From NCBI GenBank assembly GCA_008694505.1, contig VZDJ01006585.1:9711426-9775425 (forward strand): 64,000 nucleotides of DNA, written 5' to 3'. Positions 53,037-63,761 of this stretch are shown one piece after another; the first letter of the stretch is position 1; every line of letters starts with the position of its first letter. The notes under the pieces are model-generated. The model saw nothing but the letters and a program-made list of their open reading frames with translations, had not been told where the DNA came from and searched no databases. Source of the stretch: Cyanoderma ruficeps. Its lineage: Eukaryota; Chordata; Aves; Passeriformes; Timaliidae. Both the position numbers and the translations under genes were made by a program.

Positions 53037-53845
53037 TGTGAAGCACAGAGCATACCACTGCTCAGTAAGAGATGAAGTGGTTATCATTCAGTGATTCGTT
53101 TACGGTGCTTCTATTGAATTTTTGCTGGATCTTAATAGAAAATAGTTTTTCATAACTTACACAATTTGTGTATCTGCAGAACTCTTAATGTGTGAGCCTC
53201 CTTGGCTTTCAGGGGTTCCATTTATTCTCGTTTAGACAGAAAGCTTTGTAAAGTAAAATCTATTGTCATATTTGGTATGTTGTATATGCCCACAATTTTA
53301 ACAAATACATAGACAAAATTTAAGACTAGAAAACTCTTCTTATGAAACACTGAAAAATGAAAGTACAACATGTAAGGCCATTTCAAAATTAGAAACTTGT
53401 TTGTACTGCTTGATCTAGGAAATCTTTTAAGTTAAATAGACAGTCGTTCATCATGAACCACAACTTTATCTCAAAGTATTCCATTATAAGGATAAAAGAA
53501 ACATTACATTTTACCAAAATTAGGGTTTAGTATGACTTTCTTTTCTTATGATTTCATTTAGAGTATTATAAGTGTTTCTGGCAAATATATTGGCACATAC
53601 ATTCTTTACTAGGAAAAATTAAATTTCTTGCAACAATTACATCTTCGATAAAAGGGATAGAGAAAAATCATTCAATGGAATTAGCCAGGATTTGAGAAAA
53701 ACTGTGGTAATTTCTTATTTCTACCACAAAGACTGGTCAAATGTTAGTCTCAGTGGCAGTTATTAGATTAGCAGTCCTTCTGAGCCCAGCCGTATTCCAG
53801 ATCCATGTAGCATGTTCTGTTGCCTGCAAAGCCCCTGTTTTCTGG

Positions 53846-53895
53846 AGGCAAAAAATACTTCTAGAGTGAAAAGAAAAAAACACTTCTAGAGTGAA
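53846..53895. repeat. Tandem duplication, ~25 bp x2
   Basis: ACTTCTAGAGTGAA occurs at 53857-53870 and 53882-53895, each preceded by an A-run. This is a recent-looking tandem duplication of about 25 bases. Confidence 0.9.
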
Positions 53896-54693
53896 GAGCT
53901 GGATGGCCTCAGTCTGCATCTGACCTGGACAAATTAAGGCCTAACATTTTGGGAAACACTGCTGCATATTCTCACTTCTCAAATTAGAAGGATCATTACT
54001 GACTTAATTTTCTATAAACAAAAGAAATAATACTGGCTAGTACTTTATCAAGAGATTGTAAAGACAAATATAGTGGTGTTTCATGTAACTTTCTAGTGAA
54101 AATACCAGCTATGTAAGTTGTAACAGGTAGGTGCAAGTTCACTGTATGCACCTTATTATTTCCAAGTTACCGATATGACTGATAAGACTTTTAGTAAAGA
54201 CCTGACTGAAGAACAAAGATAAGCTTACCTACAAAAGACTCTTTGTTGAACCTTAAACCACACCTTTAAAGATGTTTCTCATAGATGATCCCTATTAGGG
54301 TCCCTGGATATCCTAATAACTACTAGTATAAATAGTATTATGAGTTGGCTAGTTAAAATACCTGCATTTAGTAAGTATGTTATTTCTTATTTCTGCTTCT
54401 AGGGATGTATACATAAATCCTGACAAAGCTGAGCTGCTCAGCACTAAAGCAAAGTTAGAAATGTAACTCAGCTAACATAGTAAATATAGTCAAACCACAT
54501 CAATTTATGCATGAAGAGGTTCACAATATTCATATCAGCTGTGGGAGGTCCAAATAAAAAAATCTACAACTCTAAAAATACTCCAGACAGAAGAATAAAA
54601 TGAGTTCTGCACTAGTGAATATCAAAACCTTTGTCTTAGGTTACAATGTAAGATGTACCCAAAAGTATGTATTCTATTGCCATCTTCATAAGC

Positions 54694-55189
54694 TGTTAAA
54701 ACCAGGTGGGACGATGTTTCTTATCTCCATATTTCCTCATCCCTGATAATTCCAGGAGATGCCTTCTGTTAGTAGGCCATTGAGTCTCACTGAATGACTG
54801 ATAAAATTACATCATCCCAATGTGAGATGCTCTGCCCAGGGGGAGAAACCAATCATTCTTACCTGGATATGATCTGAGTTTTGGAACACCACAGTCAGTC
54901 TTATCCACTGAATTCCCAGATGACAAGAACTCCATAACCACCACTGGACCTTCAGAGGATGACCACTCCCTTCTACAGAATCATTGCTTCAACAGAAGCA
55001 CATCTGTCACTTCAAGAGTGAACTGCATCCACCATTTAACTGGACTGCTACAAACACCCTGACCAACACGGTGTCAGGTTGTATTCTGACCCTGTCGGTG
55101 TTTTTTGTACTACTGCATTTAGTTTAATTTTCCTATTAAATTGTGTTTCTGACTTGGGATCTCCCACTGTTTGCTTTCAAACTAGTACA
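54694..55189 (+). mobile_element. Solo LTR of an avian endogenous retrovirus
   Basis: This 496-bp block starts TGTTAAAACCAGG and ends CAAACTAGTACA, giving TG...CA termini. It is GC-richer than its flanks and resembles an LTR family I know from songbird genomes. An ATTAAA signal (55135-55140) lies about 50 bases before the 3' end, as expected for R/U5, which sets the strand. The flanking 5-mers (TAAGC and GCCTT) do not form an obvious target-site duplication. No internal retroviral genes flank it, so it is a solo LTR, presumably left by recombination between two LTRs. Confidence 0.8.
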
Positions 55190-57924
55190 GCCTTCCTATT
55201 TGGAAGTACATTCAGTTTAATATAAAAAGGGGTCCCACAAAGAAATCCCAATAAAAAATGGAATAATATTTCTGATTCCTACCAAAATATTATTGTCTAA
55301 ATTTTGACTAACATGTAGATCCAGGTATTACAGAATATAGTTGTGATGGCTAATATTTCATCAGGAAGAGGAAGATTCAAGTTCCCTCTGAACAGCTGAG
55401 TGAACATGAATAGGACATCTCTTCCTTAGCTGCAAATGGAATACTGCAAGAAGTCCTGAAAGCCTTAGTCAAACCAAAAGCTTAGAACTCTGGATTTCAG
55501 CCTTAAAGAAGCTCTTAAAATTCTAGAATGGAGGATCTGTGTCCCTGTCCATTTCATATTACTTCTTTCTTAGACAACTTCCCCGATCTGAGATGTTCAC
55601 ATGTTTTGCAATAGCTAATAGTTTCTTATTAATAATTCAGCATGATACTCAGGGAAGCAGGTGCAAGGGATGAAGTAGAGCTTCCCTATCAGTGCTTGAT
55701 CTTGCTCTCTGTATAATTTCAGTTTAAGTCTGGGGCCTTGCTTGCCAATGGGTGCCCCATACAGTCTCATTGTCTGCACATTTAGTACTCTTGACTAATC
55801 CCCTTTATAAATTGTACAGGATTGTTCAGTCTCTCTGACAGAGTATAGAGCATTTCTCCTGGATTTTGTCTCCGGCAGACCTGAGTGGCTTGGCCATATG
55901 AACACAGAAGGGTTTGAGTCGGACAGTTACTTGAGCCATCCTAAAACAAAATCCCTTTAACTGATGAAGACAAAAATTTGCACCTCTAGTGGGCAATTTG
56001 ACCCAATAAAATCCTGATTTAGCTTGCAGAGGTCTGAGATCACCTTTAACTGGCCATTAGAAGAATCTTAAAGAGACTGTGTTGCTAACTGGGGTATTTC
56101 AGTTAAGTGTTTAAAATTAGATGGTTAAACTCTAGTCCAAAAACTGAGTAGAACTGGGAGTCAAAAGTATCTCTGTTTCAATGCACCTCTGTAATCACAA
56201 ACACCTTTCTAAAATAAGACATGTCTGCTCAGGTGGAAATATTTGCATAGCAGTTAAATTCATAGTAAGTTTACCTGTGTTGTGATGAAAATGAAATATT
56301 TTGCTATTAATTTACCAAATAAAACTGGGGTTTGTCCATCTAAATTAGGTAAAAGGAATAGCCAGGAATGTTGAAAAGTGCATCTTTTTTATAAAAATGC
56401 CTTACCTCATAAATTCTGTTTATCTTAAAGCATTTGCATTTAGTTTATTAAACTTCCAAAATAAAGATCCGTTTTTTTCCTGCACTGACTGAAATAATTT
56501 ATGTTTGGTATTTTTTGCTGCATTTATTTTCCTCACAACAACTGGGTTTATGACAACTCACTTGTCACACTGCCAAATGATCATAAACAGCTGATAATTG
56601 AGGCTTTGAGCTAGCTAGCCTTTGCAAATTCAATTTCTTTAGCTGGAATGGTATAATTAAAGCCAGATTTATAAATCAGTATTACATGCTAATTACCAAT
56701 ATAAGAAAATAATAGCAAGAATACTATCCCTATTAAACTGAATGCTAAACATTCATAGAAAGCATAAATAAATTTGCCTTGTTTTCCTCTCATGTAATTT
56801 TTTGAGAAAATACCTATATGTTTTTCAATCACGTAATTCCTACATTTGACCAAGTTGCATGTTTTGGTTTTTAATTTATTTTTACAAATGTTGTGGTGCT
56901 TCTAGCATATTAAAAAGATAGATGTTCTAGAGGAACAGTCAACAGTGCTGTTAAAAGACAAGAAAGTTCTCAGGTTGGTTGTTTCTGTTTTCTCAAAGAA
57001 GATAAACACTGACACCTAATCTTGATTGCAATCACATTTTAATGACATTCCTTATCCTTCCCAATCTTTCAGTTTATAATTCTCTAACCTTCTAGTGAAT
57101 TTAAAGACAGAGAGAGAAGGAAAGACACTCAGTTTGGACGTGTGGTAATTGGCAAAAGGAAGAATCAATTATCACAGATTATTAACACAGACACGCTACA
57201 TCCGGTAGTGACTGAGTCTGTCTAGAAATACCAATCAAACAAATAATTAAAATCAAGTGTTGGCAGATGTGGATCTTGCCTCGCATGATTGTTTTTTCCT
57301 GATGTACAGGATTTGATAAAGTATTCCAGTTTAATTTCTGGGTTGTTGTGTTTTTTAAACAATCTCTTAGATGTTCAAAAGCATGTATGCACAATACATG
57401 GAAAGACTACCTAGGAAAATTAGACATCTGTCTGTGTTTATCTTGATTTTCCCAATTGTACTGGCTTAAGCTCTGCTAAAAGAATGTGGAGAGTAGAAAC
57501 AATCTGTATTCCTATTGTGCACTTTCAGCCCTATAGGAAAACCTGCTGGGATTGGCTGCAGATGGCTTCATCTCAGAAGAAGAATGTGCTTCCTAACAGT
57601 TGCTTGTTCTGTATGCATGATCAAGCAACAGTCAATGGTTTCCTGTGCCTCATTAGCTATAGTGACAGGAAGAAGTATGATTCTCCAAAAATACCTGCCC
57701 TTCCTCCAAACTAAGGTAACTCTGCAGAGAAGAAACACCAAGAAACTTGAATCTTGTGTTTGGGTTTCTTTTAATAGAATAAATCAAGAAAAAAACAAGA
57801 ATTGTAAAAATTATGTTCAAATTCTTGACAAGAATTTCACATTATAGTAAGCTTAAGCTTTTGGTGTTTGTGTCATAATCTTCTCTCATCAAATGAAAAG
57901 AAGGAATTATTTTGGTTTGGCAGA

Positions 57925-57927
<3 letters not shown>
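55190..57927. other. AT-rich non-coding stretch
   Basis: No gene is supported. The part 56480-56720 is a candidate conserved element listed separately. Two overlapping plus frames at 57484-57847 (76 and 110 codons) have no recognisable family. Confidence 0.5.
56480..56720. promoter_or_regulatory. Candidate conserved non-coding element
   Basis: Dense regulatory-like cores include ATCATAAACAGCTGATAATT (56579-56598, with a CAGCTG E-box), TAATTAAAGCC near 56654 and ATGCTAATTACC near 56686. There is no low complexity and no open frame. It is the most motif-dense stretch in the window, but conservation was not tested. Confidence 0.3.
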
Positions 57928-57976
<49 letters not shown>

Positions 57977-57993
57977 TTTTTTTTGTTTTTTTN
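57928..57993. repeat. Long poly(T) tract with ambiguous base
   Basis: Forty-eight uninterrupted T (57928-57975) are followed by G-interrupted T-runs to 57992, then N at 57993. This is by far the longest homopolymer in the window. The true length is probably uncertain. Confidence 0.96.
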
Positions 57994-58780
57994 AATTTTG
58001 CTGCTGCTGAAGATTCTCAAATCTTATAGTATAAGTCAGTGTGCATGTAGATCAGGATTGATTAAATACCTATTTTAATGTTCTGTGTTTTAAACTGCAG
58101 GGCCAAAGGCAGGGCTGAAACTTCTTGGATTTCTGTCACAGCAGTGAGACCTGTGGGAGTTAAAAAGGGGATCAGAGGAACATTTAAAATTCACAATTTT
58201 TCCCCGAGTTGTTTATGTAGTTGTAATCAAGTCACTCTTTCTCCCGGTAGGTTTGTTACCATTTCTACCATTTTTCTATTTTCACTATACCTGCTAAGAT
58301 TCATATCCTGAAGAATGTATTTAAAACCAGTGAGCTGGTGTGTACCTTGAGAGATCCTCTCTATTGACTATAAAGGAAATCTTTTGATTCAGGTGTGACA
58401 GCTATGCTAAATTCTGCCCAGGCAGCTTCAGTCCTTGTCCCTAAACTAATATTTCCCAGTTTAAACACTTCTTTCTCCTACATCTCCCAAAATGAAATAT
58501 GAAAGTACGGCAATAAAATGACCATAAAAGTTACTGCAGTCTAATGCAGCACATTTTTTCATATTTGTGAAAGATACACCTATTTCTAACCTTGAAAGTT
58601 TCTGAGATAACACTCTTAAAGTCCTGACAAGCTCAGTACTGCTTATCTAAGCTTTGATAGGTCCCCCTGGAAAATATACAACTGGTGACCAACATATTTA
58701 GTTCACTGGGGAATTATCGCAGCAATTAGATCCCCCTAATGCTTCTTTAAGAAACCCCTATAGAATGTATTTGTAGGCAT
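57994..58780. other. AT-rich non-coding stretch
   Basis: No gene or family is recognised. If the poly(T) were a minus-strand poly(A) tail, this stretch would be the retroposed body, but no target-site duplication or known transcript is evident. Confidence 0.45.
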
Positions 58781-59310
58781 GGCCAGCAGGTTGAGGAAGG
58801 TGATGGTGCCCCTATGCTCTGCTCTTCTGAGACCCCACCTGCAAGTGCTGCATCCTGCTCTGGGGCCTTCAGCAAAGGAAAATGTGGATCTGTTGGAACA
58901 AGTCCAGAGAAGTGCCAGAAAGCTGATCTGAGGGCTGAAGCAACTCCCCTCTGGAGACAAGCTGAGAGACCTGGGGTTGCTCAGCCCAGGGATCATAATT
59001 GCAGCATTTTAGTACTTAGAGAGAGCATGTAAAAAAGATGGAGAGTGACTTTTCACATGGACAGACAGTGATAGAATAAGCTAAAAGAGATTTACATTAG
59101 ATGATAGAAGGAATTTCTTTACATGAGAGTGGTGAGGCACTGGCACAGGTTTCCCAGAGAAGTTGTGGATGCCCCATCCCTGGAAGTGTTCAAGGCCAGG
59201 TTGGATGGGGCTCTGGACAACCTGATCTAATTGGTGGTATCTCTGCCCATGGTGGGATCTATATGATCTGTAAAGTCTCTTGCAACTCAAACCATTCTTT
59301 GATCATTCTA
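58781..59310 (+). mobile_element. CR1 LINE 3' fragment, ~530 bp
   Basis: The longest CR1 copy in the window. It runs through AGTGCTGCATCCTGCTCTGG, AACAAGTCCAGAGAAGTGCC, GACCTGGGGTTGCTCAGCCC, TTTCCCAGAGAAGTTGTGGA and GTTCAAGGCCAGGTTGGATG. It ends ACCATTCTTTGATCATTCTA, the CR1 terminus. This is the end of ORF2 and the 3' UTR region of CR1; the copy is 5'-truncated, as usual for LINEs. The open frames on both strands within it are not functional genes. Confidence 0.95.
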
Positions 59311-60278
59311 TTTATGCTGATTTTTTAAAATGGGAAATGTGTCCCATGCAGAAGAGATGATGATCGTTATTCTGAACACATTTTGTTGGTATTTACTCAC
59401 AATAAACTCTGTAATACATGCAATTTCCACTCATTCATTTATTTTATCTTTTGAAATTCTTTGTCACATTCTAATAATGTTACTTCTAAGTAATTATTAT
59501 TTTTAATGAGATTTTTTTTCATCTTATGGTGGTGTTTTTCCTCTTACATGCATATTATAGTACACATTTGTACAAAATATTAATTATTCTGGCAAGGTAG
59601 ATTGACCTTCAGTCAAATATATGTGCCTAACTTAAACCTCACTTTGAAAGTAAACAACAAAATAGATATACACATATTTTTGAGAACATTGACAAGCTAG
59701 AATTTCTCATTCATTGGGGTTGTAGCCAATGTTTGGGTCTTTAGAATGTCAGTTAGCTCCCCCAATTAAATGCCTTAATGGAAGCCTAGAAGTCCAATAT
59801 TAAGAAGCAATTAAAATATTCTTGGCTCTGCATTTAAAAAAATCATTAAATTTTAACTTCAGTTACATATGTACCAGGGTCTATTTGTTTCCTGCACTTG
59901 ATCTGTAAATATTCAATGAATACATATGTTAGATTTTTTTTAATGAGAAGTAATATTCACATTTTATTATGAACACCAGACTAATTTTATTTTTTTTTAA
60001 GGGGCTGCTATCTGCTGCACATGCTATATTGGAAACAGTTCTAGCCATTAGAGTTGTTTTGACCTTTTACACATTCCTCCACTGGCAAAACAATTCAGTG
60101 CTCAATTGCAGTGGACTGAACAAAAGTCAATAGACTAAATTTTTTTAGCTTCTCATTCTTAGAGATATGTTAAATGAGGCAGAATAAGTTTACTTGTAAA
60201 TTAAGTAATAAGCACGAACAAGTAATGGATTTTTTTTTAAGTAAAAGTAAGCAGAAAGGGTGGGTTTGCTGACAGCAC

Positions 60279-60334
60279 TGTGTTTAGCTACCTAAGCAAT
60301 GTTCAGCTGTAAAGTTGTGTTTAGCTGCATAAGC
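60279..60334. repeat. Direct repeat, 19 bp, 37-bp period
   Basis: TGTGTTTAGCTACCTAAGC (60279-60297) and TGTGTTTAGCTGCATAAGC (60316-60334) differ at two positions. Confidence 0.88.
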
Positions 60335-60715
60335 CACAGACAATATAGCTTCATCCTTTCTCAATCCAGTGAACGTGTGTGACAGTCACTAATGGGACAG
60401 AAATTAATTCAGCTTCCAACTCTCAGAAGCTTTTATTGTTTTCCCAGGTATTACGTATTTTCTGAGGTATAGGTAAATTATTTATTTATGGCATAATCTA
60501 ACAAACAATTCCAGTTTTGAAGGAAGAATTTTCTTATTATGTCATAATACAAGCAGAAAATAGAGGTTTTGGAAGAATAATTCAGGTTTTGTTAAGAAGG
60601 AGTCTTTATTAAAATCCTTCTCACATACATTTTCCCTCTCTCTCCTTAACTTTAAATTTGTCTGCAAAAGACATCAGTTACTCAGAACAAGAAGACACAC
60701 TGGATGGCTTTGCTT

Positions 60716-60749
60716 TTCTCTTTCTCTGGTTCTTCTCTTTCTCTGGCTC
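60716..60749. repeat. 17-bp tandem duplication
   Basis: TTCTCTTTCTCTGGTTC (60716-60732) is followed directly by TTCTCTTTCTCTGGCTC (60733-60749), one base different. On the minus strand it gives a short Glu/Arg-rich peptide repeat. Confidence 0.93.
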
Positions 60750-61500
60750 TTCTCCAGCAGAAGGACAAGATGTGGATCTGGATAGTCAAGACTGCAGAAC
60801 TTTGTAGAAAGGCAGGCTCATTTCTAATTCTGTTAGAGACCTGGAGGGGGCTGCTGGGCCTGAGAGCCTGAGAGCTAGTCAAGAAGAAAAAAGTGGGTAA
60901 TAGTGAAAGAGATGGAATAGCTTCAGGAACACACACCTGCCTCTTCAGCCTTTCCTCTGACAGGAGAGGTAGCAGCAAGAGCTGGCAGGGCCAAAGATCT
61001 TTTTTGTCTTTCTGACTTGTTTGGCTTCAAACATCATTGCCTTTTTCTGCTGCCTTTCCTGAAGTGTTGAAGGTACTGCTGTCAAATACATTGGTAACTT
61101 TCTTTTACAGACATAGATAAAAGTAGTAGTGTTTCTTCGGTTATAATCTAATGATATCAGAGCAGCAAGGATTGTAAGCAACAATAAAATCCTTTATGAC
61201 ACCACTGATATAGCAGGAAGACAAGCCAATCTTTTATGCAGCATGCCTTAAAAGACTCATCTGACCTTTCCCATTACACTGTGGTAAGTGTAATGGAAAT
61301 TGTTAAGGGCACTTCTATTCCTTTGTTCCACAGAGGTTAACTGCTGGTCACCTCCTTCTGCTGTCACCCCTTTACTCCACAGGTGCTCACTATTCTTCTC
61401 TCTTAAGTGGTCTGGTAGATTACCATAATTATTCCCAGAGCAAATGTAAGTGGTATTTAGTCTGTATTTGTTTCTTCTTGTTAGACCTGATGAAAGGATT

Positions 61501-61949
61501 TTTATAGAAATGCACTGGGGAGCTCTTCACCGGCTAGCTCGCTCCCTGGCTTCTATATGAGAGAGGCTTGGCGGGTCTGAACCTCAGGCTGAAGCGTGGT
61601 CAAAGGCATGGAAGAAAGAGTGGACTCTCACTTGGTTTTAGCTGGTTTTATTCCTCCTGGGTACCTTCCATGTACAGATGGACAGTGCAGGGAGGGAGAT
61701 CCCCAGGGCGGGAGGGCCAGAACCCCAGAGTGAGAGTGCCCAGCAGCCCCTGTCCTCACCTTAAGTACAGGGGGTGTACACTGAGCATGGGAAAACTGGG
61801 AGCCAATCCCAGGAGAGGGAGAGTGATCTAGAATTAGGGAACTTAACAGAACAATGAAAGAAGGTGGTACCAGGGTACCTTGTCAAATCCTACGGCTTTT
61901 TCCCCAGAATCTTCCATGTCTTACAAGGTGATTGACTTAATTAAAATGT
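61501..61949 (-). mobile_element. Endogenous retrovirus LTR, inverted partner A
   Basis: Read on the minus strand, this block matches the plus-strand LTR at 63319-63761 over nearly all its length. Shared landmarks include GTCAATCACC at the 5' side, a 20-base identical stretch containing GTACTTAAGG (61755-61774), an AATAAA signal (61647-61652), AGAGTCCACTCTTTCTTCC just after it, and TTCAGCCTGAGGTTCAGACC. The GTACTTAAGG motif may serve as a TATA-like box. The 3' end aligns at 61501; the 5' end is less sure. It is solo in this window. The 87-codon plus frame here (61568-61831) is antisense to the LTR. Confidence 0.85.
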
Positions 61950-63318
61950 ATTCTGACTCCCTTGTGTTTCCACAAAGTTTAGATGATAGAGCTAAAATCT
62001 GTTCCCATCTAAGCAAATTGATCTCTTAAAGTTCCCAGCAACAGTAGGGAATGTTACTACTCTTACAGTCAGGCAATCGGTCCCACTGGTCTAAGAACAC
62101 TGAAGTTGTTGGAGCCCTTTCTAGGGCTTTAAATGGACAAAGGAGCATCATTTTCTAGGTCTTCAGTATGTATTTCCAGCAGGACAAGGACCAAAGTAGA
62201 TTTGTCTCTCAGCATCACAGAATGGAATTCAGATCAAGAAATAGGAAAGACCTAATGTGCAGTCAAAATGAGACTCCATCTGTTTTCTGTGAAAGAGTAA
62301 GTTTAAGAAGAAATAGGGGGAAATACATGTTTACTGTTCTTGTTTCACCACCTGTGATCTGAGCCCATATATCAGGAATGTGGCTCTAATAGGTTTCCTG
62401 TGTAGTAGATGTATATTCATACTGGATATTTCTTATAAAGTAATAAAAAATCCTCTTGATGACTTCCATTGACATAAAAAAGATAATTAAATTATTCCTG
62501 CCTTTATTATATTACTTAGACAATAAGAAAAAAAATAGTAAATAAACTCCTCAGGTGAATACTTTTTGCCTTCAGTGTAGGTTCTGATAAATACTGCATT
62601 ATAATATTACAGTAGACCTAAAATTAGTATCCTAGTCATGGAACCTTAATGGTCTCAGTTAATGCTATGTTAGACCTCTCTACCATGATGAACAACTTTT
62701 ATGCTGAAATAATAATCATCTCCATTAAAATATTACTAAATAATTCCCATTCCAATTATGTTGTTGCAGACACAAAGGGAGTGTGTGGGATCTAAATATC
62801 TCAAAAAAAATAATCTTCATGCATAAAATTTGTGTGAATCTCATGACGTCACTTTACTGATTTACAATGTAGCATTGCATCAACCCTTTTAACCTGATTA
62901 GTCCCTTTCTTCTCAGAGGAGTCCATCCCTTGCTGGAATATATACTAAAATTTCCTCAATATCTAGCTGTACATATAACATTAAAAAAGAAAAATGCACC
63001 AAAAAAAACCAAAACCAAAACCAACCAAAAAAGAAAAACCAAACCCAAAAAAACCCCAAAAAACCCTCACCAAAAAAAAATCTGTTATAGCTTTTTTTTT
63101 TTTTATCAATTGCAAATTTTTTACCTTGCCACTGAAAAATCCACTAAAATTTGGAATGGATTTGAATGCAAATAAAATGTCCTTAATTGCAAAAGTTTTT
63201 GTGTTCAAACTTGTAGCTGCATGCATTTTGGGTTTTCTAATGTTCCGTATATTTTGTTATATGTTTGTAATGGTTTGTTCCTATCCCCCTATCCTAAAAC
63301 CCCCGATGGTGTTTCCCT
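61950..63318. other. Spacer between two inverted LTRs
   Basis: About 1.4 kb of AT-rich DNA has no retroviral gene visible and ends in an A/C-rich tract. It does not look like retroviral internal sequence, so the two LTRs are probably independent insertions or a rearranged pair. Confidence 0.5.
62981..63080. repeat. A/C-rich low-complexity tract
   Basis: About 100 bases of A with CC and CCCC groups are followed shortly by a T-run (63091-63104). The overlapping Lys- and Phe-rich frames on both strands are low-complexity translation. Confidence 0.93.
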
Positions 63319-63761
63319 TGTGATAGACTTTGTCAATCACCTTGTAAAATCTGGAAGATTCTGGGGAAAAAGTCCTAGGATTTGACAAGGTACCCCAGTA
63401 CCACCTTCTTTCATTGTTGTGTTAAGTTCCCCATTCTGGGTCACACCCCCCCTCCCCTGAGATTGGTGTGAAGGTCTCCCCTGCTCAGTGTACGCCCCCT
63501 GTACTTAAGGTGAGGACAGAGGGGCTGCGGGTGCTCTCTCTCTCTGGCACTCTTGGGGACTCTCTCCCTCTCTGCTCTGTCCATCTGCACATGGAGGTAA
63601 CGGGGTGGAATAAAGCCAGGTTAAACCCAAGCAGAGTCCACTCTTTCTTCCACGCCGTCGACCATGCTTCAGCCTGAGGTTCAGACCCACCAAACCTTCC
63701 TTATGTAGCTGTGAAAGAGCTAGCTAGCTGGTGAAGTAGCTCCCTACTGCGTGTCTGTACA
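63319..63761 (+). mobile_element. Endogenous retrovirus LTR, inverted partner B
   Basis: This 443-bp block starts TGTGATAGAC and ends TCTGTACA, giving TG...CA termini. It contains a TATA-like GTACTTAAGG (63501-63510), a CT-rich stretch (63530-63580) and an AATAAA signal (63609-63614) about 150 bases before its end. That order is normal for U3-R-U5. It is the inverted counterpart of the LTR at 61501-61949, with scattered substitutions and small indels. No target-site duplication was found and no retroviral gene follows before the window ends, so solo or 5' LTR cannot be separated. The 62-codon minus frame (63505-63693) is antisense. Confidence 0.87.

Larger units (their letters stand above)
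50558..54693. other. AT-rich non-coding stretch
   Basis: No gene or interspersed repeat is recognised. Small direct repeats at 52995-53036 and 53846-53895 are listed separately. Confidence 0.55.
59311..61500. other. AT-rich non-coding stretch
   Basis: No gene is recognised. A GC-richer patch at 60680-61080 holds two minus frames (60682-60978, 98 codons; 60945-61184, 79 codons) without family resemblance and may be decayed repeat. Two small direct repeats are listed separately. Confidence 0.5.

Noticed and set aside
57515..57847. 110-codon plus frame
   Set aside because: It is the longest frames class in the window but within chance expectation; no domain, and an overlapping frame of similar length argues against selection.
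58736..59328. Four open frames on both strands
   Set aside because: They lie within a 5'-truncated CR1 fragment, and the coding part of CR1 is not intact.
61568..61831. 87-codon plus-strand frame as a gene
   Set aside because: It is antisense to a retroviral LTR and mirrors the frame in the other LTR copy; there is no family resemblance beyond that.
62930..63323. Lys-rich and Phe-rich frames on both strands
   Set aside because: They are translations of the A/C-rich tract and neighbouring T-run.
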